Source of the DNA: Pseudomonadota bacterium
GTDB taxonomy: Bacteria; Pseudomonadota; Alphaproteobacteria; Rhizobiales; Rhizobiaceae
Assembly: GCA_023457435.1 (NCBI GenBank)
Contig: JAEWLS010000047.1
Location: 1 to 64,000 of the forward strand
Length of the DNA stretch: 64,000 nt
Reading direction: 5' to 3'
How positions within the stretch are numbered: position 1 is the stretch's first letter; every line of letters begins with the position of its first letter. A program made the position numbers and the translations under genes. A model generated the notes under the pieces. That model was not told the DNA's origin. It was given only the letters and a program-made list of their open reading frames with translations, and did no database searches. This document shows positions 54,035 to 64,000 of this stretch, one piece after another.

Positions 54035-55888
54035 ATGAATGTGCACGTTCTCGGTCCACGCGACGCTGCCTACGATCATCGGGACGCCGCTCCGCAGCAG
54101 CCGGCTGAGGCGGCTGCGCAGTTCGGTCTCCGCGAAGCCCTCGAACTCCTGCGGCGGCGGGCGAAGCTGATCCTGGCCGTGTTCGCGACAGTCGTCGGGC
54201 TGACTCTCGCCGCATCGCTGGCCCTGCCGCCGAGCTACAGCGCAACCGCCCTTCTGCTCGTCGATCCGAGCCGCAAGGATCTGCTCGACCCGGCCCTGCA
54301 AGGACTTGCCTCGTCGTCCGAGGCCGCACGCGTCGACAGCGAAGTCGAGATCGTGAGGTCGGACCGCGTGCTCCTGCAGGCCATCGACGCCGCGCGCCTG
54401 ATCGAGGACGAGGAGTTCGGCCCGCATCCGGATATCGTCCGCCTTGCGGCCGAGAGGGTCGGCCTCGCCGGTCCGCAAAGTCTCACCGCCGCGCAGGCTC
54501 AGGGTCTCACGCTGCGGCGACTGAAACGCGCCCTCGCCGTCCAGCGGCGGGGGCTGACGTTCGTGATCGCCATCACCGTTCGCTCGGGCGATCCAAGCAA
54601 GGCGGCGGCGCTCGCCAACACGATCGCCGCGACCTACATCGACAGCCAGATCGCCGCCAAGGTCGGCGCGACGCTTGCGGCGCGCGATACGGTGCGCGTG
54701 CAGGTCGCGGACGCGCGCGCCTCCGTCGTCGACGCCGAGGCGGCGTTTGCCGGCTACGCGTCGACCAAGCTCGGGCGCACGGTGCAGACCGCCGGCGCCT
54801 TCGACATGGTGCGCATCCGCGCCGAGATCGACACGCAGGCCGGCGACCTGCCGCCGGACGTGCTCACCCATCTCTACGGTTTGCAGCAGGTGGCGAGGAA
54901 CGCCACCGCCAAGTACCAGACGATGCTGGCGCGCCTGCAGGACCTCGAGACCGAATCGTCGATGCAGGTCGCCGACAGCCGCGTCGTCTCCGAAGCGATC
55001 GAGCCGGTGCGGCCAAGCGCGCCGAACGTGCCGCTGGTCGTCGCGGTCGCCGGCCTGCTCGCCCTCGGCTGCGGCGTCGGGCTCGCCTTCGCGGCCGACG
55101 CCTTGTCCGGCGGCTTCGTGTCCGCGACGCAGGTCGAACTGGCACTGCGTCGCCGCGTCGGCACGTCGCTGCCGTGGGTCGAACGCGAGATCGACTCGGC
55201 CTCCGTCGCCGACATCGTGGCGGAGGCGCCGCTGGCACCCTATTCGGAAGCGATCCGCCGGCTGCGGGTGATGCTCGACCTTGCCCATCCGCGCCGCGAG
55301 GCGGGCACGGGCGCAACGTTCATCGTGGCGTCCGCGCTGCCGGGCGAGGGCAAGTCCAGCGTCGCCCTGGCGCTGGCGCGCAGCTATGCGCTTGCCGGCC
55401 GGCGCGTCGTGATCGTCGACTGCGATCTGCGCACGCCGAGCATAGGCCGGCTACTCGGTGTCGAGGGGACGATCGGCATAGCCGACCTGATCGGCGGCCT
55501 GGTGCCCGAGGCCAGCCTGCCGCGCCTGCTCGTCGCCGACCCGCTGACCTCGCTGGTGGCCATCGTCGGCATCAGGGACGACACCGCACCGACCGAACGG
55601 CTGTTCACCAGCCGCGCCTTCGACGAGCTGCTGCTGAAGCTTCGCCGCAGCTTCGACTACGTCGTCATCGACACGCCGCCGCTCGAGCCGGTGGTCGACG
55701 GGCTCTACCTGTCGCGCCGGGCCGACGCGGCGGTGTTCGTGGTGCAGGCGGAGCGCGCGCCGCAGCGAAGCGCGAAAGCCGCGCTCGAGCGCCTCGCGGC
55801 GACCATGGACCCGGCGGCGGAAGTCCTGGTCGCGCTCAACTGCGAACCGGACCCAGGCCGCGCCTATCGGGCCCAACACAGGCGCTGA
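54035..55888 (+). CDS. Polysaccharide co-polymerase with BY-kinase domain (Wzz/CpsD-like)
   Basis: 617 residues from the ATG at 54035 with AAGGA upstream. The N-terminal Wzz part has two membrane helices (LILAVFATVVGLTLAASLALP and VPLVVAVAGLLALGCGVGLAFAADAL) around a periplasmic helical region. The C-terminal domain is a bacterial tyrosine-kinase ATPase: ASALPGEGKSSVAL (Walker A), VVIVDCDLRTPSIG (A') and YVVIDTPPLEPVVDG (Walker B). The C-terminal tyrosine cluster that normally is autophosphorylated is missing; only one Tyr is present in the last ~50 residues. Chain length control of the neighbouring glycan is the likely job. Confidence 0.92.
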   Translation: MNVHVLGPRDAAYDHRDAAPQQPAEAAAQFGLREALELLRRRAKLILAVFATVVGLTLAASLALPPSYSATALLLVDPSRKDLLDPALQGLASSSEAARVDSEVEIVRSDRVLLQAIDAARLIEDEEFGPHPDIVRLAAERVGLAGPQSLTAAQAQGLTLRRLKRALAVQRRGLTFVIAITVRSGDPSKAAALANTIAATYIDSQIAAKVGATLAARDTVRVQVADARASVVDAEAAFAGYASTKLGRTVQTAGAFDMVRIRAEIDTQAGDLPPDVLTHLYGLQQVARNATAKYQTMLARLQDLETESSMQVADSRVVSEAIEPVRPSAPNVPLVVAVAGLLALGCGVGLAFAADALSGGFVSATQVELALRRRVGTSLPWVEREIDSASVADIVAEAPLAPYSEAIRRLRVMLDLAHPRREAGTGATFIVASALPGEGKSSVALALARSYALAGRRVVIVDCDLRTPSIGRLLGVEGTIGIADLIGGLVPEASLPRLLVADPLTSLVAIVGIRDDTAPTERLFTSRAFDELLLKLRRSFDYVVIDTPPLEPVVDGLYLSRRADAAVFVVQAERAPQRSAKAALERLAATMDPAAEVLVALNCEPDPGRAYRAQHRR

Positions 55889-55914
55889 GCGGGACGCCCG
55901 GGGGCAGCCCGAAC

Positions 55915-57066
55915 TCAGTGCCGGCTGCGCCCTGCCGAAAGTGCCCGCGTTGCCAGCAGCGCCGCGATCACCGTCGGCACCACCGCCCAGTACGAGTAGC
56001 GGATGCCGAAATGTTCGGCGACGAAGCCGAGCAGCGGCGGGCCGGCGAAGAACACGACGAAGGTCATCTGCCCGAGCGCGGCGACGTTGATCGACGCCGG
56101 CCTGTCGGTGCGCTGCGCCGCCGCCGAGACGGCGAGCGGATAGACCGACGAGCAGCCAACCCCGGCGAGACCGAAGCCGACCAGCGCAACGGCGGGATGC
56201 GGCGCCATCGCCACCATGGCGAGGCCGGCGCCGCACAGCGACAGCAGGGCGACCGCGACGGGGCGCGGGCTGAACCGGTCGACGACCGGATCCATGAACA
56301 GCCGGCCTATGGCGATGGCGAGCGAGAAGATGGTGATCGAGAGCCCGCCGACGAACGGCTCGACCGCGAAGACGTCGCGCATGTAGATCGCCGACCAGTC
56401 GACCCCCGCGCCCTCGGCAAACAGCGGCGCCGCGCCGACCAGGCAGAGCGGCAGCATGCCGAGCGTCGGGAAGGCGACGAGCGGCGTATCGCCGCCATGG
56501 CTTCCGGTGCGCGGCGGCGCGTTCTCCACCTTGGAGAAGACGATCCATCCGAGCGCCAGCACCACGGCCAGCACGACCAGCATGTGCAGCTCGATAGAGA
56601 TGCCGGCCTGGCGGACCCCGGCGCCGACCAGCGCCGTCACGAAGAAGCCGAGGCTCCACATGCCGTGGGCGCGGCTCATGATGCGGTAGCCGAGCACGGC
56701 CTCGTGCCGGTCCGCCTCGAGGTTCACGTTGATCTCGATCGCGCCCATCAGCAGGCCGGAGACGAAGAAGAACGGCGCGGCCGCCGTCGCCGACGGCATC
56801 CACGGGATCAGCGCATAGAGCGCCGAGGCGCCGAAGATCGTGATCATCGCCGTCAGCCGCGCGCCGAGCCGGTCGACCAGCTTGCCGGTGAAGGTCATGC
56901 CGACGAGCACGCCCGACGACATCGAGATCAGCAGCAGGCCGAGCTGGCCCTCGCGCAGGCCGAACTCGACCTGCAGGTCGGGCAGCCGCGACAGGAGCCC
57001 GCCGAGGGAGAGCGCCAGGACGAACTGCATGACGTAGACGCGCTGGTGCGGCAGGAGAGCGGGCAT
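55915..57066 (-). CDS. MFS transporter
   Basis: 383 residues from the ATG at 57066, about 12 membrane segments. The family motif GKLVDRLGAR in the second loop and GRLFMDPVVDRFSPRPVA in the middle loop are typical. It is similar in layout to the FucP/YbjJ-type transporters, but the substrate is not clear. The 3' end faces the BY-kinase gene. Confidence 0.92.
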   Translation of the reverse strand: MPALLPHQRVYVMQFVLALSLGGLLSRLPDLQVEFGLREGQLGLLLISMSSGVLVGMTFTGKLVDRLGARLTAMITIFGASALYALIPWMPSATAAAPFFFVSGLLMGAIEINVNLEADRHEAVLGYRIMSRAHGMWSLGFFVTALVGAGVRQAGISIELHMLVVLAVVLALGWIVFSKVENAPPRTGSHGGDTPLVAFPTLGMLPLCLVGAAPLFAEGAGVDWSAIYMRDVFAVEPFVGGLSITIFSLAIAIGRLFMDPVVDRFSPRPVAVALLSLCGAGLAMVAMAPHPAVALVGFGLAGVGCSSVYPLAVSAAAQRTDRPASINVAALGQMTFVVFFAGPPLLGFVAEHFGIRYSYWAVVPTVIAALLATRALSAGRSRH

Positions 57067-57241
57067 GGTGTCGGGCGATCCGGGGCGCTTGAGCACGGGG
57101 GCCCCGTGTTTCGGAGGTTTTGCCGCCAAAGGGAAGAGAGGTTTCGCCGGCGATACCCGATATCGCAAAGGTGCCGCCTTGCCGCAGCGCGCCGCCGCAC
57201 CTAGCTCTGGCGCTCCATCGATGGCATCGGGCTCGAGCGCA

Positions 57242-57796
57242 ATGACGGTAACCCTGCTGGACGAGACGAACCGGCCGAAGGCGCCGCCCATTCCCGGCGC
57301 CACCGCCGAGCACCGGGCACGCGGCCGCCATCTCGCGGCGATCCACCGCATGCACCTCCAGCACATGGCCGACGTGCGGCGCACCATGGCGGCGGTGGCC
57401 AGGGGGCTCGCCGCGCCGTCGGAACTCGGCGCGGCCGTCGGCGCCATGCAGATGATGCAGAACTATCGCGCCTTCGGCGGCATGTGCGGACAGCAGTGCC
57501 AGTTTCTCACCGGCCATCACACGATCGAGGACACCAGCATGTTTCCGCCGCTGCGCGCGGCTGGAGGCGAAGGGCTGCGAAAGGTCGTCGACAAGCTGGC
57601 CGCCGAGCACCTGGTCGTCCACGCGCTGCTGGACGAACTCGGCGACGATGCCGAAAAGCTCGTCGCGACGCCGTGCGAGCCCGCCTTCCGCAAGCTCGCG
57701 GACACGTTCGAGCGCCTTGAGGCGGTGGTCCGCTCGCATTTCGGCTACGAGGAGAGCGAACTCGAGGAAGCGCTCGGCTTCTACGGCCTGGTCTAG
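57242..57796 (+). CDS. Hemerythrin-like domain protein
   Basis: 184 residues from the ATG at 57242 (MTVTLLDETNRP). A four-helix di-iron domain: HRMHLQHM, GHHTIEDTSMFPPL, LAAEHLVVHALLDEL and SHFGYEESELEEAL hold the expected His and acidic ligands. Such proteins sense or buffer oxygen, nitric oxide or iron. It is divergent from the transporter gene and convergent with the monooxygenase-fold gene. Confidence 0.88.
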   Translation: MTVTLLDETNRPKAPPIPGATAEHRARGRHLAAIHRMHLQHMADVRRTMAAVARGLAAPSELGAAVGAMQMMQNYRAFGGMCGQQCQFLTGHHTIEDTSMFPPLRAAGGEGLRKVVDKLAAEHLVVHALLDELGDDAEKLVATPCEPAFRKLADTFERLEAVVRSHFGYEESELEEALGFYGLV

Positions 57797-57805
57797 GGAG
57801 CGCGG

Positions 57806-58099
57806 CTACTTGAGCTGCATCACCACCGGCCCCGACACAGGGTCGGTCAGGCCGATGCCGTTGCCGAAATCCTCGAGCGTCGGGCGGAAGCCGTTCAGCG
57901 TCTCGATCATGGCGTCGCGGGCCGCGGCCAGCGTCCCGACGTCGGGCCACTCGCCGATGATGCAGTAGCGCCCCTCGCCGGTCTTGATGATGTTGGCGCG
58001 CAGCAGGCCGGGCCAGTTCGCGACGTTCCTGTGCGCGTCGAGGAACGCCTGGTCCATCCCCGCCTTGACGCGAAAGCGCACTGCATTGAACGCAGTCAT
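57806..58099 (-). CDS. Antibiotic biosynthesis monooxygenase (ABM) fold protein
   Basis: 97 residues, dimeric alpha/beta-barrel fold: FNAVRFRVKAGMDQAFLDAHRN and YCIIGEWPDVGTLAAARDAMIETL. The family includes quinol monooxygenases and many proteins of unknown activity. 19 bases downstream of the DUF1059 gene on the same strand. Confidence 0.85.
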   Translation of the reverse strand: MTAFNAVRFRVKAGMDQAFLDAHRNVANWPGLLRANIIKTGEGRYCIIGEWPDVGTLAAARDAMIETLNGFRPTLEDFGNGIGLTDPVSGPVVMQLK

Positions 58100-58118
58100 T
58101 GCCGCTCCTCCGCTAGGT

Positions 58119-58325
58119 TCAGGCGCGCGCCGTCTCAGGCGGCGTGCCGTGCCTGATCAGTCCGCGAAGTCCGGCGCGAAGCTCCGGCGAGTCCGTGTGT
58201 CTGTGCACCGCGACCGCGTGTTGGGCGGCGGCGGCAAGCAACTCGTCGTCGCTGTCGGCGATGATGGTGACGGTGCAGTTGGACTCACTTGGAATTTCGC
58301 GGCAGTCGATGAACCGACGTGTCAT
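58119..58325 (-). CDS. DUF1059 domain protein
   Basis: 68 residues from the ATG at 58325 (MTRRFIDCREIPSESNCTVTI). The family pattern is visible: two Cys near the start, then ADSDDELLAAAAQHAVAVH, which ends in a His-containing helix. A small metal-binding protein is possible. The frame is open further upstream but without resemblance. Confidence 0.85.
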   Translation of the reverse strand: MTRRFIDCREIPSESNCTVTIIADSDDELLAAAAQHAVAVHRHTDSPELRAGLRGLIRHGTPPETARA

Positions 58326-58738
58326 CGCACTCTCCTGCAAGCCAGGGCGCATCGTGCCACTGACGCAAGGGAAGGTCAAGCGCGCGCCATGGTCGATAGG
58401 GTTGCGGGCGCCACGCCCCGAAAAATCCGGTCTGGCCATTGAGAAAGATCGCCCCACGCGAAGTGGGAGGACGGGCGGCCGTTCGGTCGCTCGTAAGTTT
58501 AGTGTGTATGCGGCCTCGCGGCCGCCCGTCCGGTGGTCTGCCCTGCGGCACGCCCCGGCAAGCCGGGCAGCGTGTTTTGTCCGAAAGGCCCGGACGTCAG
58601 GGCTCAAGGCCCAGCCGCGCTACCGATTGCGCAGCCCATCCGGCACCGGCCTCCGCCCGAATGTTCGGTGCGCACCCGTCTCCCGTGCGAAGGCGGGGAG
58701 GATGATGCGCGCGCTGGATGCTGGGTGGACAAAAAGAT

Positions 58739-59110
58739 TGCCCCTCACTTGCGATTTCTAAGGTTTAGCCTCCCGACGCCCTGCGGGCTGCTCGGCTAAA
58801 GCCTTGAAATCGCTTTCTCTCCCGCAAGGGGAGAGATAGGGCGCTGCACATTGTTCATCGCAAACCTTCCACGTCGCGCCTTGCAATGAGATTGCAAATT
58901 CCGCGGTGGGATCGCGGCCGGCGTTATCTCTCCCCTTGCGGGGTGACGAGCGGCCCCGCAGGGGACAAAAAGCCAACCATTTGGCTTTTTGAGCGAGGAA
59001 CGCCCGGAGCCAGAGCGGAGGGCAGGAAAGGAATTTCAGCATCTTAGCCGAGCAGGCCGCAGGCCGTCCGCGAGGCTAAGTGCTAGAAATTCCAAGTGAG
59101 GGGCATTCTT
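58739..59110. repeat. Mosaic intergenic inverted repeat (blocks A and B)
   Basis: Two arms, 58739-58817 and (inverted) about 59030-59109, share TGCCCCTCACTTG, ATTTCTA, TTAGCCTC, CTGCGG, CTGCTCGGCTAA, TGAAAT and CTTTC in order. Inside lie a hairpin TCTCTCCC/GGGAGAGA (58816-58837) and an 81-base block (58925-59005). The latter recurs inverted at 59842-59923. These look like rhizobial intergenic mosaic elements. 58326-58738 before it holds no gene I can support. Confidence 0.8.
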
Positions 59111-59112
59111 GC

Positions 59113-59255
59113 GCCCCCTCCACCACTACGTGGTCCTTCGGGGCGAGCCACTTGTCTCGCCCGTCCTTCGGACCCCCCGCTTCGCAGGGGAGGGGCTTGA
59201 TCCTCGCCTACAAGTGTCTCTCCCTGAAGGACCATGCGAAGCATGGTGGAGGGGC
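59113..59255. repeat. Palindromic intergenic element (block C)
   Basis: Ends GCCCCCTCCACCAC and GCATGGTGGAGGGGC are inverted; inside are hairpins such as GGTCCTTC...GAAGGACC and CCCCGCTTCGCAGGGG. Sister copies lie at 59750-59844 and 63649-63785. It ends 18 bases from the ridA stop. Confidence 0.8.
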
Positions 59256-59272
59256 AGAAGAAGCGGGCGGGC

Positions 59273-59653
59273 CTACGCCTCCGCGATCATCGCTATCGAG
59301 ACTTTCATATCGGCGATGCGGACGGGCATCTTCGCGCCTTGCCTGGCAGGCGGGTCATGCGGAAACCACTTCAGCCATTCCTCGTTCGCGCCGGCGAAGT
59401 CCTCCTCATCGGCGACAATGAGGGTTGCGCTGACCGCCTTTTCCAGGCTGCTGCCCGCAGCGGCAAGAATGGCGGAAATGTTGCGAAGGCATTGTGCGAC
59501 CTGAGCCTGCACCGGCCCCTTCACGAGCTGCCCCGTCGCCGGGTCGATCGGCGCCGTTCCGGACACGAAGACAAGTCCTGCAGCCTTCACGGCCTGACTG
59601 TAGGAAGGCGGCGTTGCCGGAGCACCTTGCGTGGCGATGATCGTGCGCGACAT
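59273..59653 (-). CDS. RidA/YjgF/Rid family protein
   Basis: 126 residues from the ATG at 59653 (MSRTIIATQGAPA). Family blocks: YSQAVKAAGLVFVSGTAPIDPATGQLV, QVAQCLRNISAILAAAGSSLEKAVSATLIVAD and NEEWLKWFP. RidA members deaminate reactive enamines/imines; the Arg in KMPVRIADM is at the position where RidA has its catalytic Arg. The gene stands alone, flanked on both sides by repeat elements. Confidence 0.9.
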   Translation of the reverse strand: MSRTIIATQGAPATPPSYSQAVKAAGLVFVSGTAPIDPATGQLVKGPVQAQVAQCLRNISAILAAAGSSLEKAVSATLIVADEEDFAGANEEWLKWFPHDPPARQGAKMPVRIADMKVSIAMIAEA

Positions 59654-59749
59654 CGGCTCTCCCAGGATCCGATCGAGATGGCACAAGGCTCGACCGCCCG
59701 CCGGAGATGTCAAGCAGAATCCGACCTCCCGGGCAGTTTACGCCTGGCA

Positions 59750-59844
59750 CCCCCGCCTCCTCCATAACTCCGTGGTTCTCTTCCGCGGCGAACCACTTAT
59801 CTCCCCCCTGAAGGACCATCCGAAGCATGGTGGAAGGGGGCGGG
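59750..59844. repeat. Palindromic intergenic element (block C')
   Basis: Shares CTGAAGGACCAT.CGAAGCATGGTGGA with the element at 59113-59255 and has inverted ends CCCCGCCTCCTCCAT / CATGGTGGAAGGGGGCGGG. It begins 96 bases upstream of the ridA start. Confidence 0.75.
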
Positions 59845-59923
59845 CGTTCCTCGCTCAAAAAGCCAAATCGTTGGCTCTTTTGTCCCCTCCGGGTCCGCTC
59901 GTCACCCCGCAAGGGGAGAGATA
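59842..59923. repeat. Block B', inverted copy of 58925-59005
   Basis: Reverse complement matches 58925-59005 over about 81 bases with three substitutions and one inserted base, including CTTGCGGGGTGACGAGCGG and TTTGGCTTTTTGAGCGAGGA. Confidence 0.85.
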
Positions 59924-60002
59924 GAGCGCTACATCGGCATCGTGCCCGGCAGACCCCCCGTGAACGGGAAGGATAAAGGTCGCGGCCGGTGCCGCCTGAA
60001 AA

Positions 60003-60030
60003 AAGGAAAACCCCGGCGTCTCCGCCGGGG
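60003..60030 (-). terminator. Terminator of acnA
   Basis: Minus strand: CCCCGGC GGAGAC GCCGGGG followed by TTTTCCTTTTTT. It begins about 30 bases after the aconitase stop. Confidence 0.85.
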
Positions 60031-60059
60031 TTTGTCGTTCCAGTCCGCGCCCGGGGCCG

Positions 60060-62750
<2,691 letters not shown>

Positions 62751-63023
62751 GTGCGATCCCTACTGTCTGTTGCCGAAGTGGAACGGACGGCCAGTCGTGA
62801 GGGCATCACGCGCAAAGCTGCGGGTACGGTCATTTCCGCTATCCGTTCCTCGCTGTCGTCCCCGCAGGAAGCCCCCCGGGGAACGGCGCGCTGGGTTCGG
62901 CGCAATTGGCTGACGTGCCGACCGCTGGCACGTTGTCCTGCACATAGAGAATTTCGTAGGACGTGAAAAGGGTGGCGCCGGCGATTTTGCTGCGCTGCGG
63001 AACCGAGTTTGGGCAAAGACGCG

Positions 63024-63632
63024 ATGCGGCTGGTGGTCGAAGGCCTTGCGGGCGAGCGTGGCGGCGAAACCGTCTTCGCCGGCGTGTCGTTCTCGCTCGG
63101 CCCGGGCGAGGCGCTGACCGTCACCGGCCCGAACGGCGCCGGCAAGTCGACCCTGCTGCGTATTGTCGCCGGGCTGCTGCCGGCGGCGTCCGGGACCGCC
63201 CGCCTCGAAGGCGCGGGAGAGGCGTATCCGGACGTGCAGTCGGCATCGCACCTGCTCGGCCACGGCAATGCGATGAAGCCGGCGCTGTCGGTCGACGAGA
63301 ATCTCCGTTTCTGGCGCGGTTTCCTCGGCGAGCCGCATCTCTCCGTCGACGAAGCGCTGGAGACGGTCGGGCTGGCCGAGATCGGGCATCTGCCGTTCGG
63401 CTACCTGTCGACCGGACAGCGCCGGCGCATCGGCATCGCCCGCATGCTGATTTCCTATCGGCCGATCTGGCTGCTCGACGAGCCGACGGCTGGGCTGGAC
63501 ACGGCGTCGGAGGCGCAGTTTGCGGCGCTGATGCAGGCGCATCTGGAGGATGGCGGGATGATCGTGGCGGCGACGCACCTGCCGCTCGGGCTCGCGGGTG
63601 GCACTTTGGACATGAAGGTGCGGCATGGTTGA
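63024..63632 (+). CDS. ccmA: Heme exporter ATP-binding protein CcmA
   Basis: ABC ATPase of the cytochrome c maturation system; with CcmB and CcmC it drives release of holo-CcmE. 202 residues from the ATG at 63024; a TTG 5 codons upstream is possible. Walker A GPNGAGKST, signature LSTGQRRRIGIARML, Walker B IWLLDEPTAGLD. In many bacteria ccmA and ccmB overlap or touch; here 171 bases containing a repeat separate them. Confidence 0.95.
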   Translation: MRLVVEGLAGERGGETVFAGVSFSLGPGEALTVTGPNGAGKSTLLRIVAGLLPAASGTARLEGAGEAYPDVQSASHLLGHGNAMKPALSVDENLRFWRGFLGEPHLSVDEALETVGLAEIGHLPFGYLSTGQRRRIGIARMLISYRPIWLLDEPTAGLDTASEAQFAALMQAHLEDGGMIVAATHLPLGLAGGTLDMKVRHG

Positions 63633-63648
63633 GGGTTTGTGCTCCGTG

Positions 63649-63785
63649 CCGCCCCCTCCACCACGCTTCGCGTGGTCCCCCTCCCCCGCTTCGCTGGGGA
63701 GGATCAGCGGTGGCACCGCTTGCGCGACCTGGAACCTCCCCCGTTTACGGGGGAGGGGGACCGCCGTAGGCGGTGGAGGGGGCGG
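63649..63785. repeat. Palindromic intergenic element between ccmA and ccmB
   Basis: Outer inverted ends CCGCCCCCTCCACC (63649-63662) and GGTGGAGGGGGCGG (63772-63785). Inner hairpins include ACCACGCTTCGCGTGGT, AGCGGTGGCACCGCT and CTCCCCCGTTTACGGGGGAG. Same family as the elements flanking ridA. Confidence 0.85.
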
Positions 63786-63803
63786 GCTGGGGACGGTGCC
63801 GTC

Positions 63804-64000
63804 ATGCTAGCCCTCTTCCTGCGCGATTTTCGTCTCGGGCTGCGCGCCGGCGGCGGCGCGGTGACCGGCGTCGTGTTTTTCCTCGCGGTCATCGCGGTCG
63901 TGCCCTTCGCCATCGGCCCCGACCTCAACCTCCTGTCGCGCATCGGCCCGGCGATCCTGTGGATCGGCGCCCTGCTCGCCTCGCTGCTTGGCCTCGACCG
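63804..64000 (+). CDS. ccmB: Heme exporter protein CcmB, 5' part
   Basis: First 65 codons, cut by the window edge. MLALFLRDFRLGLRAGGGAVTGVVFFLAVIAVVPFAIGPDLNLLSRIGPAILWIGALLASLLGLD shows the CcmB start: a basic amphipathic lead and two membrane segments, with the conserved IGPAILWIGALLA. Membrane partner of CcmA. Confidence 0.93.
   Translation, partial: MLALFLRDFRLGLRAGGGAVTGVVFFLAVIAVVPFAIGPDLNLLSRIGPAILWIGALLASLLGLD

Noticed and set aside
58758..59042. 94-codon open frame on the minus strand
   Set aside because: It is simply the translation of the intergenic mosaic repeats; such frames are often mis-annotated as proteins.

Overview
The window is a high-GC chromosomal segment from an alphaproteobacterium, most likely order Hyphomicrobiales and near Phyllobacteriaceae (Mesorhizobium/Aquamicrobium/Nitratireductor-like). 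Three things point there. The 16S 5' end begins CAACTTGAGAGTTTGATCC. The housekeeping order clpB - DUF4167 - prmC - prfA - ptsP - lysC - ubiG - DUF1178 - nitrilase - grxC - comF, followed by argJ - parvulin/secA and ftsY - mtaB - dapF, is the one I know from that family. The intergenic mosaic repeats near 59 and 63.7 kb are of the kind seen in rhizobia. The assignment rests on recall of gene order, not on a search.

Layout. 1-727: 5' end of a leftward rRNA operon with its leader and a strong promoter. 1.1-4.6 kb: two cell-wall enzymes (M23 endopeptidase and L,D-transpeptidase). 4.7-14.1 kb: leftward housekeeping block with clpB behind a heat-shock (RpoH-type) promoter, a polyasparagine-containing DUF4167 protein, release factor 1 and its methylase, EI-Ntr and aspartokinase. 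14.3-24.0 kb: metabolic and maintenance genes, including a glutathione transferase with a histone-H1-like tail. 24.3-27.0 kb: secA. 27.0-27.7 kb: a toxin-antitoxin locus whose VapC toxin is broken by two frameshifts. 27.7-33.3 kb: yciB, ftsY, mtaB, dapF and a metallo-hydrolase. 33.4-36.1 kb: a coupled flippase/acyltransferase pair. 36.2-39.9 kb: a very large soluble hybrid histidine kinase with five PAS-like and two receiver domains. 40.2-41.5 kb: a secreted RTX metalloprotease beside tRNA-Glu(CTC). 41.9-43.7 kb: a VOC protein, a small membrane protein and rluD.

43.9-55.9 kb is an exopolysaccharide/capsule locus. One rightward run of eight tightly spaced or overlapping genes encodes a polyprenyl-phosphate sugar transferase, UDP-glucose dehydrogenase, UDP-glucuronate decarboxylase, a second epimerase, a WecG/TagA transferase, a flippase, an O-antigen ligase/polymerase and a GT4 transferase. 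A Wzz/BY-kinase follows. Between them, on the opposite strand, lie two genes resembling the head-spike base and head-spike fibre of Rhodobacter-type gene transfer agents, whose receptor is capsular polysaccharide. This is the most interesting part of the window: an adhesin that would recognise a surface sugar sits inside a locus that makes one.

55.9-64 kb: an MFS transporter, a hemerythrin protein, small proteins, a RidA gene bracketed by mirrored repeat blocks, aconitase, and the start of the cytochrome c maturation operon (ccmA, ccmB) with a repeat element between the two genes.
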